Source: Arachis hypogaea (lineage: Eukaryota; Streptophyta; Magnoliopsida; Fabales; Fabaceae). From it: DNA of 64,000 nucleotides. Made by a program: the position numbers and the translations under genes. The notes beneath the pieces were generated by a model. The model saw only the letters and a list, made by a program, of their open reading frames with translations, was not told the origin of the DNA and searched no databases. Positions 1 to 10,896 of this stretch are shown here, in pieces. The stretch lies in contig NC_092048.1 in NCBI RefSeq assembly GCF_003086295.3, positions 38,936,425 through 39,000,424 on the forward strand. Direction: 5' to 3'. The first letter of the stretch is position 1. Every line of letters begins with the position of its first letter.

Positions 1-1558
1 TTAATGGAATCTTTATGGTCTCAGTCTGAGCCTCAGATTCCCATGGTTCCTCATTAGGGAATTCCATGGAGGTCAGTGGACGTCCATTGAGGTCTTCCTC
101 AGTGGAGATCACGGCCTCTTCCTCCTTTCCAGGTTCGGCCATGTGAGACGTGTTTATGGCCTTGCACTCTCTCTTTGGATTCTCTTCTGTATTGCTTGGA
201 AGAGTACTGGGAGGGAGTTCAGTAATTTTCTTACTCAGCTGTCCCACTTGTGCCTCCAAATTTCTAATGGAGGACCTTGTTTCAGTCATGAAACTTTGAG
301 TGGTTTTGATTAGATCAGAGACAATGGTTGTTAAGTCAGAGGGGCTCTACTTAAAATTCTCTGCCTGTTGCTGAGAAGATGATGAAAAAGGCTTGCCATT
401 GATAAACCTGTTTCTTCCACCATTGTTGTTGTTGAAACCTTGTTGAGGTCTCTGTTGATCCTTCCATGAGAGATTTGGATGATTTCTTCATGAAGGATTA
501 TAGGTGTTTCCATAGGATTCTCCCATGTAATTCACCTCTTCCATTGCTGGGTTTTCAGGATCATAAGCTTCTTCTTCAGAGGAAGCTTCCTTAGTACTGC
601 CTGTTGCTGCTTGCATTTCAGATAGACTCTGAGAAATCATATTGACTTGTTGGGTCAATATTTTATTCTGAGCCAATATGGCATTCAGAGTATCAATCTC
701 AAGAACTCCTTTCTTCTGAGTTGACCCATTATTCACGGGATTCCTTTCAGAGGTGTACATGAATTGGTTATTTGCAACCATTTCAATGAGTTCTTGAGCT
801 TCTGTAGGCATCTTCTTCAGATGAAGAGATCCTCCAACAGAGCTATCCAATGACATCTTGGATAGTTCAGACAGACCATCATAGAATATACCTATGATAC
901 TCCATTCTGAAAGCATGTCATAAGGGCACCTTCTGATCAATTGCTTGTATCTTTTCCAAGCTTCATAGAGGGACTCACCATCCTTCTGTCTAAAGGTTTG
1001 GACTTCCACTCTAAGCTTACTCAATTTTTGAGGTGGAAAAAACTTTGCCAAGAAGGCATTGACTAGCTTTTCCCAAGAATTCATGCTTTCTTTAGGTTGT
1101 GAATCCAACCATGTCCTAGCTCTGTCTCTTACAGCAAAAGGAAAGAGCATAAGTCTGTAGACTTCAGGGTCAACCCCATTGGTCTTGACAGTGTCACAGA
1201 TTTGCAAGAACTCAGCTAAGAACTGATGAGAATCTTCCAATGGAAGTCCATGAAACTTGCAATTCTATTGCATTAGAGAAACTAATTGAGGCTTAAGCTC
1301 AAAGTTGTTTGCTCCAATGGCAGGGATAGAGATGCTTCTCCCATAGAAGTCGGGAGTAGGTGCAGTAAAGTCACCAAGCACCTTCCTTGCATTGTTGGCA
1401 TTGTTGTTTTCGGCTGCCATGGTTTCTTCTTCCTTGAAAAGCTCTGTTAGGCCCTCTAGAGAGAATTGTGCTTTAACTTCTCTTAGCTTTCTCTTCAAGG
1501 TCCTTTCAGGTTCAGGATCAGCTTGAACAAGTATGCCTTTATCTTTGCTCCTGCTCAT
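1..1558 (-). pseudogene. gag of R1, decayed and cut by window edge
   Basis: One reading frame runs from an ATG at 1558 to the window edge. It encodes a plant retrotransposon Gag, the structural protein that packages element RNA. The central part (about 1240-790) carries the Retrotrans_gag signature, with FAVRDRARTWL, FFPPQKLSKL and GESLYEAWKRYKQLIRRCP. It aligns clearly with the R2 Gag at 10897. Three in-frame stops interrupt it: TAG at 1265-1267, TGA at 488-490 (probably a former TGG) and TAG at 347-349. The frame does not change across them, so decay is by point mutation. No zinc knuckle is seen in the part present. Protease and polymerase would lie further left, outside the window. Confidence 0.85.
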
Positions 1559-3072
1559 ATGAAAGAGAAGGAAACAAGAAATTAGGAAATCCTCTATGTC
1601 ACAGTATAGAGATTCCTTGAGGTGTCAGAGGAAAAGAAGAATAGAAGGAGAAGGTGGAGAAGAGGGAATTCGAACTTATCAAAAGGGACAGAGTTCGAAT
1701 TGCACCTTGATGAGGAGTTTTAGTCCTTTAAATAGAAGGATGTGAGAAGAGGGGAAGAAATTTTCAAAATTAAAGTAAGAGATTTTGAAAATTTGGTAAT
1801 TGGTTTTCGAAAACTAAGATTGAGAAAGAAATCAAGTGATTTTTGAAAAAGATTTTGAAATCAGAATTTAAAAAGATATGATTGAAAATTAATTTTGAAA
1901 AAGATGTGATTAAAAAGATATGGTTGAAAAGATATGATTGAAAATCAATTTAGAAAAAGAAAGTTTTTAAAATTAAAGTTGATTACTTGAATAACAAGAA
2001 ATTAAAAGATATGATTCTAAAATTTAAAGTTTGATCCTTTCTTAATAGGCAAGTAACAACTTGAAAATTTTTGAAGTAAATCTTGAATTGAAGCAAGGAT
2101 TTTTGAAAATAGTAAAAATAAATATAAAATGGAAAGAAATTGATTTTAAAAGAGATATGATTGAAAAGATATGATTTGAAAAATATTTGATTTTGAAAAA
2201 TTATGAAAACTTGAAAAAAATGTGAATTAAAAACAAAATCTTCCGTCTAGTGTCATCCTGGCGTTAAACGCCCAAATCTCTACCTTTTTGGGCATTAAAC
2301 GCCCAGCCAGGTGTCTTGGCTGGCGTTTAAACGCCAGTTTTCCTTCTTCACTGGGCGTTTTGAACGCCCAGCTTTTTCTGTTTGATTCCTCTGCTGAATG
2401 TTTTGAATCTTTAATTCTCTGTATTATTGACTTGAAAAGACACAATTTTGAAAATATTTTTGGATTTTTGATGATGAGAAACAATAAAAATGCAACTAAG
2501 ATCAAATAAACAATGCATGCAGGATACCAAACTTAAAAATTTTCATATAAGAGACACTAAGAATTTGAGAATGCATATGAAAAACAATAAAACACACAAA
2601 ACAAGAGAATTTAAAGATCAGAGCAATGAAATCATCAAGAACAACTTGAAGATCAATGAAGAACATATTGCATGTTTTCGAAAAATGCAAGAAGAATGCA
2701 ATTGACAACAAACTTAAAAATTGATACTAGACTCAAACAAGGAACATAAAATATTTTTGATTTTTATGATTTTATAAAATTTTTTTGTGATTTTCGAAAC
2801 TTATATGGAAAAGAAAATAAAGAGAATCAAAACTTTTAATAAGAATTCCAGGAATCATGCAATGTTAGTCTAAAGCTTCAGTCTAAAAAGATTAGACATG
2901 TTTGGCCAAGCTTTAGCAGGACATTACATTCAATAGCTAAATTGATGAGAATCAATCAGCTTTTGTGATGATAAGAACATCACCTTGAAACTCTAGAATT
3001 CATTCTTAAAAATTTTGAGAAGTACCTAATCTAAGCAACAAGATGAACCGTCAGTTGTCCAAACTCGAACAA
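1559..3072 (-). other. R1 untranslated leader between primer site and gag
   Basis: About 1.5 kb of AT-rich DNA. Between 1760 and 2210 it is built from variants of the word TATCTTTTTCAAAAT (minus strand). The same kind of word fills the stretch before ORF3 in R2 (16530-16800). A palindrome array lies at 2258-2371. No coding potential is convincing. Confidence 0.6.
2258..2371. repeat. Array of four CTGGCGTT/AACGCCAG palindromes, 31-bp period
   Basis: Four imperfect or perfect palindromes of the form CTGGCGTTtAAACGCCAG start at 2258, 2289, 2320 and 2351. The spacing is 31 bp each time. The DNA between them is unrelated and AT-rich. The same word recurs in the R1 LTR (about 4260-4370) and in three places in R2. 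Confidence 0.85.
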
Positions 3073-3090
3073 TCCCCAGCAACGGCGCCA
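3073..3090 (-). other. Primer binding site of R1 (tRNA-Asp type)
   Basis: The minus strand reads TGGCGCCGTTGCTGGGGA, complementary to the 3' end of plant tRNA-Asp (ending CCCGGCAACGGCGCCA) except for one base. It lies 6 bp after the LTR end, as expected for the start of minus-strand DNA synthesis. Confidence 0.85.
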
Positions 3091-3096
3091 AAAACT

Positions 3097-4740
3097 TGGT
3101 GCACGAAATTGTGATCATCAACAATGGCGCCAAAGACTTGGAGCTCTCAAACGTGAATCACACTATGTCACAATTCCATACAACTAACCAGCAAGTGCAC
3201 TGGGTCGTCCAAGTAATAAACCTTACGTGAGTAAGGGTCGATCCCACGGAGATTGTCGGCTTGAAGCAAGCTATGGTCACCTTGTAAATCTCAGTCAGGC
3301 GAATTCAAATAGTTATGGAGTTTAAGGTGATGAAAATAAACATAAAATAAAGATAGAGATACTTATGTAATTCATTGGTGGATTTCAGATACGAGTATGA
3401 AGATGCTTTGTTCCCCTTGAACCTCTGCTTTCCTATTGCCTTCTTCCAATCATTCATACTCCTTTCCATGGCAAGCTTTATGTTGGGCATCACCGTTGTC
3501 AATGACTACATCCCGTCCTCTCAGTGAAAATGGTCCTAATGCTCTGTCACAACATCGGCTAATCAGCTGTCGGTTCTCGATCATGTCGGAATAGGATCCA
3601 TTGATCCTTTTGCGTCTGTCACACGCCCCACAATCGCGAGTTTGAAGCTCGTCACAGTCATTCCTTCCCAGATCCTACTCAGAGTACCACAGACAAGGTT
3701 TAGACATTCCGGATCTCAAGAATGGCTGCCAATGATTCTAGCCTATACCATGAAGGTTCCAATCTTAGATTAGAAACCCAAGAGATACGCATTCAAGCTT
3801 GTTTGCATGTTGAACGGAAGTGGTTGTCAGTCACGCGTTCATAGGTGAGAATGATGATGAGTGTCACGGATCATCACCTTCATCAAGTTGAAGAACGAAT
3901 GAATATCTTGGAGAAGAAATAGACTTGAGTTGAATAGAAAAACAATAGTACTTGTATTAATTCATGAAGAACAACGGAGCTTCACACCTTAATCTATGGT
4001 GTGTAGAAACTCCACCGTTGAAAATACATGAGAACAAGGTCTAGGCATGGCCGTGAGGCCAGCCCCCAAATGTGAAAAGGTCTATCCAAGTATGAGTAAA
4101 AGATAGATAGTATTGAAAATACAATGGCAAAGGGTCCTATTTATAGAAAACTAGTAGCCTAGGGTTACAGAAATCAGTAATTAATGCAGAAATCTTCTTC
4201 CGGGCCCACTTGGTGTGTGCTTGGCTGAGCATTGAAGCATTTTCGTGTAGAGACTTTTCTTGGAGTTAAACGCCAGCTTTTGTGCCAGTTTGGGCATTTA
4301 ACTCCAGCTTTTGTGCCAGTTCTAAAGTTAAACGCCAGAATTCTTGAGCTGTCTTGAAACGCCTGTTTGGGCCATCAAATCTCGGGCAAAGTATGAACTA
4401 TTATAAATTGCTGGAAAGCCCAGGATGTCTACTTTCCAACGCAATTGAGAGTGCACCAATTGGGCTTTTGTAGCTCCAGAAAATCTACTTTGAGTGTAGG
4501 GAGGTCAGAATCCAACAGCATCTGCAGTCCTTTTTCAGCCTCTGAATCAGATTTTTGCTCAGGTCCCTCAATTTCAGCCAGAAAATACCTGAAATCACAG
4601 AAAAAAACATAAACTCATAGTAAAGTTTCGAAGAGTGATTTTTATTTAAAAACTAATAAAAATATAATAAAAACTAATTAAAATATACTAATAACATACT
4701 AAAAACAATGCCAAAAAGCTTATAAATTATCCGCTCATCA
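3097..4740 (-). repeat. 5' LTR of R1
   Basis: 1644 bp, TG...CA ends (TGATGAGCGG at 4740; GTGCACCA at 3097). Many stretches match the R2 LTR, including the block around ACCAGCAAGTGCACTGGGTC near the 3' end and the block GCTGAAAAAGGACTGC. Palindromic GGCGTTTAAC words cluster at about 4260-4370. A second copy of the primer-site sequence (TGGCGCCAAAGACTTGG in + sense) lies inside the LTR at 3125-3141. Confidence 0.8.
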
Positions 4741-4909
4741 CCCTAGCAGGGAACGCCTTTTCCGCCTCATCAACTTTGATTATTTGTTTCACCCGCTTTG
4801 TGGGTGGCTTAACGCTTGTAGTGGGTTGGGCCTTAGCCACAGTTCTTTTAGTGCCTTTCTTTGCCAGTGTCTTGTCAATAGCCTTCTCTTTTCTTTTCTT
4901 GGTACCCAT
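4741..4909 (-). pseudogene. R4 ORF3 (env-like), N-terminal fragment cut by R1
   Basis: ATG at 4909 opens a lysine-rich frame starting MGTKKRKEKAIDK. It stays open for 56 codons and then stops being its own sequence exactly where the R1 LTR begins. The ATG follows a polypyrimidine stretch and CTTAG (4911-4915) by one base. The same layout (TTTTTCAG, G, ATG) precedes ORF3 of R3, which suggests that this ORF is expressed from a spliced RNA. The basic N-terminus resembles that of R2 ORF3 (MAPKGKQPTPRGKKE). The rest would be left of base 1. Confidence 0.6.
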
Positions 4910-5450
4910 CCTAAGGAAGAAAGAAAGAGGAAGAAGGTGAAATATAGATAGCGAAAACTGGCAGGAAGAAATTCCAAGTGATAATAAATGCCAAAGAAAA
5001 GATAATAGTTTAAATACATGGTAGCTACAACATGTAGGTAAGACAACAATTAGGATCATAAAGGCAATTCATAACAATTAGATGCAAGAGGGTTTATGGC
5101 ATGCAATTAAGAGGCATGAGAAGCATAACTCAAGTATCAAATTGAACAATAAGTATCACATGAAAGAAAAGGGTGAATACTTGTATGATGACAATTGTGA
5201 ATGATAATCCCAATACATGTGGAATGCAAGTGTTGTGAAAAAGAGGCATTAAAGTAGTAAGAAAAGAGTAGAAAAGAATTCAAAATGCCATGTTGGCTTT
5301 TTCACAAACACTTGGTGTACAAGTGAAAATAGGAATGAAAATAAGTAATCCAAGTGTATATGAGATCCATGTCAATTGTCAAATTACTCCTCAGAATATC
5401 CACAAGCTCAAATATAATAACATAATACCCAAATAAGGCTCCAACACCAA
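4910..5450 (-). other. R4 leader upstream of ORF3, continuing at 26907
   Basis: AT-rich DNA that on the minus strand leads into the ORF3 start at 4909. It seems to be the continuation of 27140-26907: both are flanked by ACCAA at the R3 insertion. No coding evidence. Confidence 0.5.
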
Positions 5451-6893
5451 TGATAAACCCATATTTTATGATATATTTTATGCCTAATTTAAGTGATTTA
5501 TTCAATCCTTCACTCACTTATTCATGTTAATTGCATGGTTTTACTTTCCCTTCCTTATTATGTGATATATGTGAAATACATGTTTTCTATGCTTTAAGAA
5601 TAATTAATTTTAATTACCCTTTATTACCATTCGATGCCGTAATTTGTGTGTTGAGTAGTTTCAGATATTCCAAAGGTAGGAATGACTTAGAGGATGGAAA
5701 GGAAACATACAAAAATGGAAGGAAAGTACAAAATGGAGTTTTTGAGGAAACTGGCAGCGACGCGAACGCGTGGGCGACGCAGTCGCATGCCTGGCGCGAA
5801 AAGAGCGCCACGCGAACGCGTGAATGACGCGATCGCGCACCACGAGCAAAACGCAGATGACGCGGACGCATGGCCGAAGCGAACGCGTGATAAGGAAAAC
5901 TCCAGATGACGCGACCGCGTGACCCACGCGGACGCGTGACAGAGGCCACGCACCAAAAATTACAGAAAACGCTCCCAGCGATTTCTGAAGCCCTTTTTGG
6001 CCCAGATCCAAGTACAGAAAGCACAGATTAGAGGTTATAAAGTGGGAGAATGCATCCATTCAAAGAGAGTCTCCAATTATTCACTTTTCATGATTTAGAT
6101 GTAGTTTTTAGAGAGAGGTTCTCTCCTCTCTCTCTTAGGATTAGGATTTAGGATTTTTCTCGCTTTTATGATTATCCCTTTTTATCAGGTTCAACATTCC
6201 TTTTAATTAATTATTTTTTCAATTTAATTTATGAACTTTTCTATGTTACAGATGATTCTCTTAATTAATGTTATTTGAGGTATTTCAGTTTATTATTGCT
6301 CTCTTTTATTTATGTTATTGTTGCTTCCAATCTGAAGACATTTTTATTCCAGTAGATTTACTTTTTCCCTTTTAGTATTGGTTGAGAAATCAGTAACTCA
6401 GGAGTTATCAAACTCAACGTGATCGATAATTGTTATCTTTGCTAATTGAATTGAACTTCAATAATTCCAGTCCTTTCTTAGGGATTGACTAGGACCTGAA
6501 GATCAAACTAATTAATCCACTTGATCTTCCTTTGCTCTAGTAAAGGCTAACTAAGTGGGATTAAGATTCAATTCTCATCTCCATTGATAAGGATAACTAG
6601 GATAGGACTTCCAATTTCTCATACCTTGCCAAAAGTTTATTTTACAGGCATTTACTTACTTTAATTGCAATTTAAATTACTTTTCCCCTACTTTCAAAAC
6701 CCCAATTTACAATCTTCATAACCAATAATAAGAACATACTTCCCTGCAGTTCCTTGAGAAGACGACCCGAGGTTTAAATACTCGGTTATCAATTTTAAAG
6801 GGGTTTGTTACTTGTGACAACCAAAACGTTTGTAAGAAAGGTTGATTGCTTGGATTAGTAACTATACCTGCAACGAGAGTTTACTATAACTTC
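5451..6893 (+). repeat. LTR of R3, left copy, in inverted orientation
   Basis: About 1.44 kb, starting TGATAAACCCATATTTTATG. It matches the minus-strand LTR at 25471-26906 almost base for base; in the last 150 bp I see three differences. Similarity ends at TTCTAA (6893), so the last few bases of the LTR are missing here. It has one extra palindrome unit near 5920-5940. A TATA-like TTATAAAG lies at 6035-6042. Because it points opposite to the other LTR and to the element's genes, it is not a normal 3' LTR. Confidence 0.8.
5760..5937. repeat. Array of ACGCGnnCGCGT palindromes in paired boxes, ~50-bp period
   Basis: Eight boxes of the type ACGCGAACGCGT or ACGCGACCGCGT start at 5760, 5777, 5810, 5827, 5860, 5878, 5909 and 5926. 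They form four doublets (17-18 bp within a doublet) repeating every 49-50 bp. The element around it is AT-rich. Confidence 0.85.
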
Positions 6894-8087
6894 TAAGATC
6901 TCACCTAACATACATATTTATAAAGCAAAGCTTCTTTACCTATTTACCCAATTTTTTTTCCACTTTGTATTGCAAGCTCATATATTAACTTTAACTTTGT
7001 CCCATGTGCATTAATTCTTTTTATTTTGCAATTGGGGAACTTTCTTGTATCCCCTTTATTTAATTAAAAATATTTTTTTTAATGTACATGGTAATTTAAT
7101 TGTTTTGATTTCACATGAGCATGCTTCCCAAAACTTTTATTTTGAAATGTCTTTATTCTTTTTAACTTTCTACCTTTGTTTCTATAATCCATGTTCCCAT
7201 AAGGTTTCCCACACTTAAACAATACACAATTTCTATCTTAAGCTAACCAAGGATTCAACTTGAGATTTTTATTTTGTTTTTCTGCTTAAGCCTAGTATTG
7301 TGGTTTATAGAACAAGAGAGGATTAAAAGCTCAAGGGGGCTAACAAGGGTGATGTAAAAGGTAGGCTAATTTTGGGATAAGTGAGCTAGAATCAAACAAT
7401 GGCCTCAATCACTTTTTTAGTATGTATCTATATTCTATAATTGGACATATAGATTAAAACAAAGTAAAGAACATCAGAATAAAAAAGAAGGGCGGAACAC
7501 ACATGAATAAAATATTATGGTTTGAATGTAACCATAAAATTAAGCTCAAAACTCACAGGCTGTGTGTTCTCTAGCTCAAAAATCATATCTCAGTTATATA
7601 TGTCATGCAAGTGAAAAATTAAGAGTTCCCATTATTCTCAATGTAAACCTTAGGGTGGCTTTAAAGTTTTAGTGTTTCTCCTTGATGAAATGTTGTTAAG
7701 TAACTAACATGTAATGCTATATATACAAGGTGTGTGGATTGTTTTTATATTAAAGTCTCTAGTTTACTTCCTTTTTATTTTCAATTTAAACTAAACTATC
7801 ATATACTAAAAGGGTAAACTATACTAATTAATCCACATATTCTATAACTAATAAGTTAGAATTGCAACTAAACTAATTGGCTAAATATAAACTAAAGTGA
7901 AAAATGCAGAAATAGAGTAAAAATACATGAAAAGAGCAATGTATAAGTACTGAGAAATAAAAATAAAGATGAAAATACAGAAAAATAACAAAATAAAATA
8001 AAAAGAGTCTGTAGTGGTTCACCAAAAAATACGTCAGAGATGGCGACCTCCCCACACTTAATATAAAGCATCGTCCTCGATGCTCAC
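6894..8087 (-). other. 3' untranslated region of R3
   Basis: 1.2 kb of AT-rich DNA following ORF3 on the minus strand. It begins with a hairpin (8067-8084) and the tract AAGTGTGGGGAGG. A second AAGTGTGGGA lies at about 7210-7219. It also contains a stretch reading CTCACTTATCCCAAAATTAG on the minus strand. No protein-coding evidence; runs of open frame at 7873-8091 are AT-rich chance. Confidence 0.6.
8067..8084 (-). other. Hairpin with AGGA loop after R3 ORF3
   Basis: The minus strand reads AGCATCG-AGGA-CGATGCT, a perfect 7-bp stem with a 4-base loop, a few bases after the ORF3 stop. It is followed by AAGTGTGGGGAGG. R2 has the same loop with a different stem (TTGCTTG-AGGA-CAAGCAA) followed by AAGTTTGGTGTT. 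Confidence 0.8.
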
Positions 8088-8593
8088 TCAAGCAAGGTGT
8101 GAAAGAGTGTCATCACTGGAAGGATGGGTGGCTGGAGTCTCTGTGGCGGTGGTCTGAGGATCTGCCTGCTGCAGAGGAGGTGCTGACTGTATAGGAACCT
8201 CTGGGTCTGCAGCCTGAATCTGATGCGGGGCCTCCTGCTGTGATGCAGCCTGCTCAGCCTCTCTCTGTGGATGGGTCTCCTCCTCGTGCTCGTCCGCCTC
8301 CTCCTTAGATGGCTCTGATGGTGTGTCAGGCTCGGAGGGGATGTCGCCAGATCGTATCATCAGCTTTAGGTGCTCATAGCGTCGCTTGCTGCGACGCTCA
8401 GATCTCTTATATCGGCGCCGGTTGCGGCGCTCCATCTGGTCTAGCTGCTGAAACAGGCGGTGCACGACGTGATAAACTGGCTCTGAGGCAGGTGGAGGTG
8501 CAGTGGTGGTAGCTGGGGTAGCAGTAAATGAAGAGGGGCCAGCTGAAGGTGTGGTTGTCTCATCAGGGGCAGTGAGGAATGGAGGTCTGTAGC
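8088..8593 (-). pseudogene. R3 ORF3 (env-like), C-terminal part
   Basis: This is the downstream part of the frame that starts at 21641, separated from it by the 12-kb insertion of R2. The frame is consistent across the insertion if one copy of the GTAGC duplication is removed. The encoded part begins with a Pro/Thr/Ser-rich linker, then a strongly basic stretch around QLDQMERRNRRRYKRSERR (possible nuclear or RNA-binding segment), then an acidic Glu/Gln-rich tail ending at a TGA at 8088-8090. No membrane segment is visible, so 'env-like' describes position only. Confidence 0.75.
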
Positions 8594-10135
8594 TGATGAG
8601 CGGATATTTTATACGCTTTTTGGGGTTAATTTCATATAGTTTTGAGTATGTTTTAGTTGGTTTTTAGTCTATTTTCATTAGTTTTTAGGAAAAATTCATA
8701 TTTCTGGACTTTACTATGAGTTGTGTGTTTTTCTGTAATTTCAGGTATTTTTCTGACTGAAATTGAAGGAGCTGAGCAAAAATCTGATTCAGGCTGAAAA
8801 AGGACTGCTGATGCTGTTGGATTCTGACCTCCCTGCATTCAAAATAGATTTTCTGGAGCTACAGAACTCGAAATGGCATGCTTCCAATTGCGTTGGAAAG
8901 TAGACATCCAGGGATTTCCAGAAATATATAATAGTCCATACTTTGCACAAGGATAGATGACGTAAACTGGCGTTTAACGCCAGTTCTCTGCCCAATTCTG
9001 GCGTCCAGCGCCAGAAAAGGATCAAAAGCTGGAGTTGAACGCCCAAACTGGCACAAAAACTGGCGTTCAACTCCACAAATGGCCTCTGCACGTGACTCAC
9101 TTAAATCTCAGCCCCAGCACACACCAAGTGGGCCCCAGAAGTGGATCTCTGCATCATCCATCATAGTCTACTCATTTTTTGTAAACCCAGGCTACTAAGT
9201 TTAGTATTTAAACAACTTTTAGAGACTTATTTTGTATCTCATGACATTTTAGATCAAACCCTTGTATTCTCTGACGGAATGAGTCTCTAAACCCCATTGT
9301 TGGGGGTGAGGAGCTCTGCTGTGTCTCAATGAATTAATGCAAGTATTTCTGTTTTCCATTCAAACACGCTTGTTCCTATCTAAGATGTTCATTCGCGCTT
9401 AAATGTGATGGAGGTGATGATCTGTGACACTCATCACTTTCCTCAAATCATGAACGTGTGCCTGACAACCACCTCCGTTCAATGTACGATTGAATGAGTA
9501 TCTCTTAGATTCTTTAATCAGAATCTCCGTGGTATAAGCTAGAACTGATGGCGGCATTCATGAGAATCCGGAAAGTCTAAACCTTGTCTGTGGTATTCCG
9601 AGTAGGATTCAAGGATTGAATGACTGTGACGAGCTTCAAACTCCTGAAGGCTGGGCGTTAGTGACAGACGCAAAAGGATAGTAAATCCTATTCCAACCGG
9701 ATCGAGAACCAACCAGTGATTAGCCGTGCTGTGACAGAGCGCGTGAGCGTAGTTTTCACTGGAAGGATGGAAGGTAGCCATTGACAACGGTGATCCACTA
9801 ACACACAGCTTGCCATAGGAGGACGTGCGTGCGTGAACAAGAAGACAGAGGAAAGCAGAGATTCAGAAGACAAAGCATCTCCAAAACTCCAACATATTCT
9901 CCATTACTGCATAACAAGTAACCTTTAATTTATGCTCTCTTGGTTATTCACAATTTAACTGATAAACATAATTGACTTCCTGACTAAGATTTACAAGATA
10001 ACCATAGATTGCTTCAAACCAACAATCTCCGTGGGATTCGACCCTTACTCACGTAAGGTATTACTTGGACGACCCAGTGCACTTGCTGGTTAGTGGTACG
10101 AGTTGTGAAAAGTGTGATTCATAATTCGTGCACCA
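8594..10135 (+). repeat. 5' LTR of R2
   Basis: 1542 bp from TGATGAGCGG to GTGCACCA. A TATA-like TATTTAAA lies at 9205-9212, a plausible core promoter for the genomic RNA. Palindromes CTGGCGTTTAACGCCAG (8967-8983, perfect) and CTGGCGTCCAGCGCCAG (8998-9014) begin a short array that runs to about 9076. Confidence 0.95.
8967..9076. repeat. Palindrome array in R2 5' LTR
   Basis: Four boxes of the CTGGCGTTnAACGCCAG class lie at about 8967, 8998, 9030 and 9060, again roughly 31 bp apart. The first two are the best palindromes; the last two are half-degenerate. The same boxes occur in the 3' LTR at about 19540-19650. Confidence 0.8.
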
Positions 10136-10141
10136 AGTTTT

Positions 10142-10159
10142 TGGCGCCGTTGCCGGGGA
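10142..10159 (+). other. Primer binding site of R2 (tRNA-Asp)
   Basis: TGGCGCCGTTGCCGGGGA, an 18-base perfect complement to the 3' end of plant tRNA-Asp, six bases after the LTR. This site is characteristic of Athila-type elements. Confidence 0.92.
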
Positions 10160-10896
10160 TTGTTCGTGTTTGAACAACTGACGGATTATTTTGTTGCTTA
10201 GATTAGGAAAAATTTCTCTTTTTTTGGTTTAGAGTCTTTTATTATTTATCACTTGTTAAAACACCTTAAATTTATAGCTCAGTCAGTTAGAACGTGGTGT
10301 TTATGTTCATGGTAATTGACTATCATATTTTTAAAATCTTTTTCAAAAATAATTTCTCTATTAAATCCTGTGCCAAACTTTAAGTTTGGTGTTTTCTTGT
10401 TGATTTTTCTGTGTTTTTCGAAAATTTATTTTGGTTTTCTAAAAATTTTAAGTTTGGTGTTCTTTCTTCGTGTTCTTGAGTTTTCCTTGTGACTTGATCT
10501 TAAAATTTTTAAGTTTGGTGTTCCTTGGTGTTTTCCCTCCAAAATTTTTGAAAATAGGGAGCATTAGATCTAAAAATTTTAAATCTTGTGCTATCTTATT
10601 GTTTTTCTCTTTCCTCTTAAAAATAAAAAATATCTTTTCTCTTTTTTTAAAAAAAACAAATTTTCGAAATATATTTCTAAAATTTAGATTTTTATTTCAA
10701 AATTTAAAACTTTTTTTTAAAAAATCATCATATCCTTTTCAAAACTTCCTAACCACTTTCTCTCTCCTCAGTTTTTCGAAAATCTTCACTCAATTTTTAT
10801 TTATTTTATTTCAATTTAGTTCATTTTCGAAATAAATTAATAAATAAATAAATAAAAATATTTTTTTTTATTTTACATCATCTCCCTTTCTCCATC
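10160..10896 (+). other. R2 untranslated leader with repeated AAGTTTGGTGTT
   Basis: AT-rich leader. The 12-mer AAGTTTGGTGTT occurs three times (10382-10393, 10450-10461, 10511-10522). The same word sits directly before the 3' LTR (19155-19166) and, as AAGTTTGGTGTG, before ORF3 (16912). The first copy is part of a perfect palindrome CCAAACTTTAAGTTTGG (10373-10389). The open frame at 10470-10835 is Phe/Leu-rich chance and not a gene. Confidence 0.75.

Larger units (their letters stand above)
1..4740 (-). mobile_element. R1: Athila-like Ty3/gypsy retrotransposon, 5' part only
   Basis: Reading on the minus strand, an LTR (4740 to 3097) is followed by a tRNA-Asp-type primer site, a long AT-rich leader with a palindrome array, and a broken gag that runs off the left edge. 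The LTR starts TGATGAGCGG and resembles the LTRs of R2 over much of its length, so R1 and R2 are related families. R1 sits inside the third ORF of R4: the sequence just right of 4740 is the reading frame that begins at 4909. The right-hand target duplication would be CCCTA (4741-4745); its partner lies outside the window. In-frame stops in gag show it is dead. Confidence 0.85.

Noticed and set aside
5614..6059. Several open frames over the CG-rich LTR part (also 26315-26826)
   Set aside because: They overlap in several frames and follow the periodic palindromes within LTRs; no start context or domain.
5451..6893. Interpretation of the left R3 LTR as an independent solo LTR
   Set aside because: The right side has ACCTA/CCTAA instead of ACCAA, similarity stops short of the LTR end, and no other 3' LTR exists for R3. 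A weak alternative: TSD ACCAA/ACCTA with one change. Kept open in the finding.
10470..10835. 121-codon open frame in the R2 leader
   Set aside because: Phe/Leu/Ser composition from T-rich DNA; it lies between primer site and gag with no similarity to known leader ORFs.
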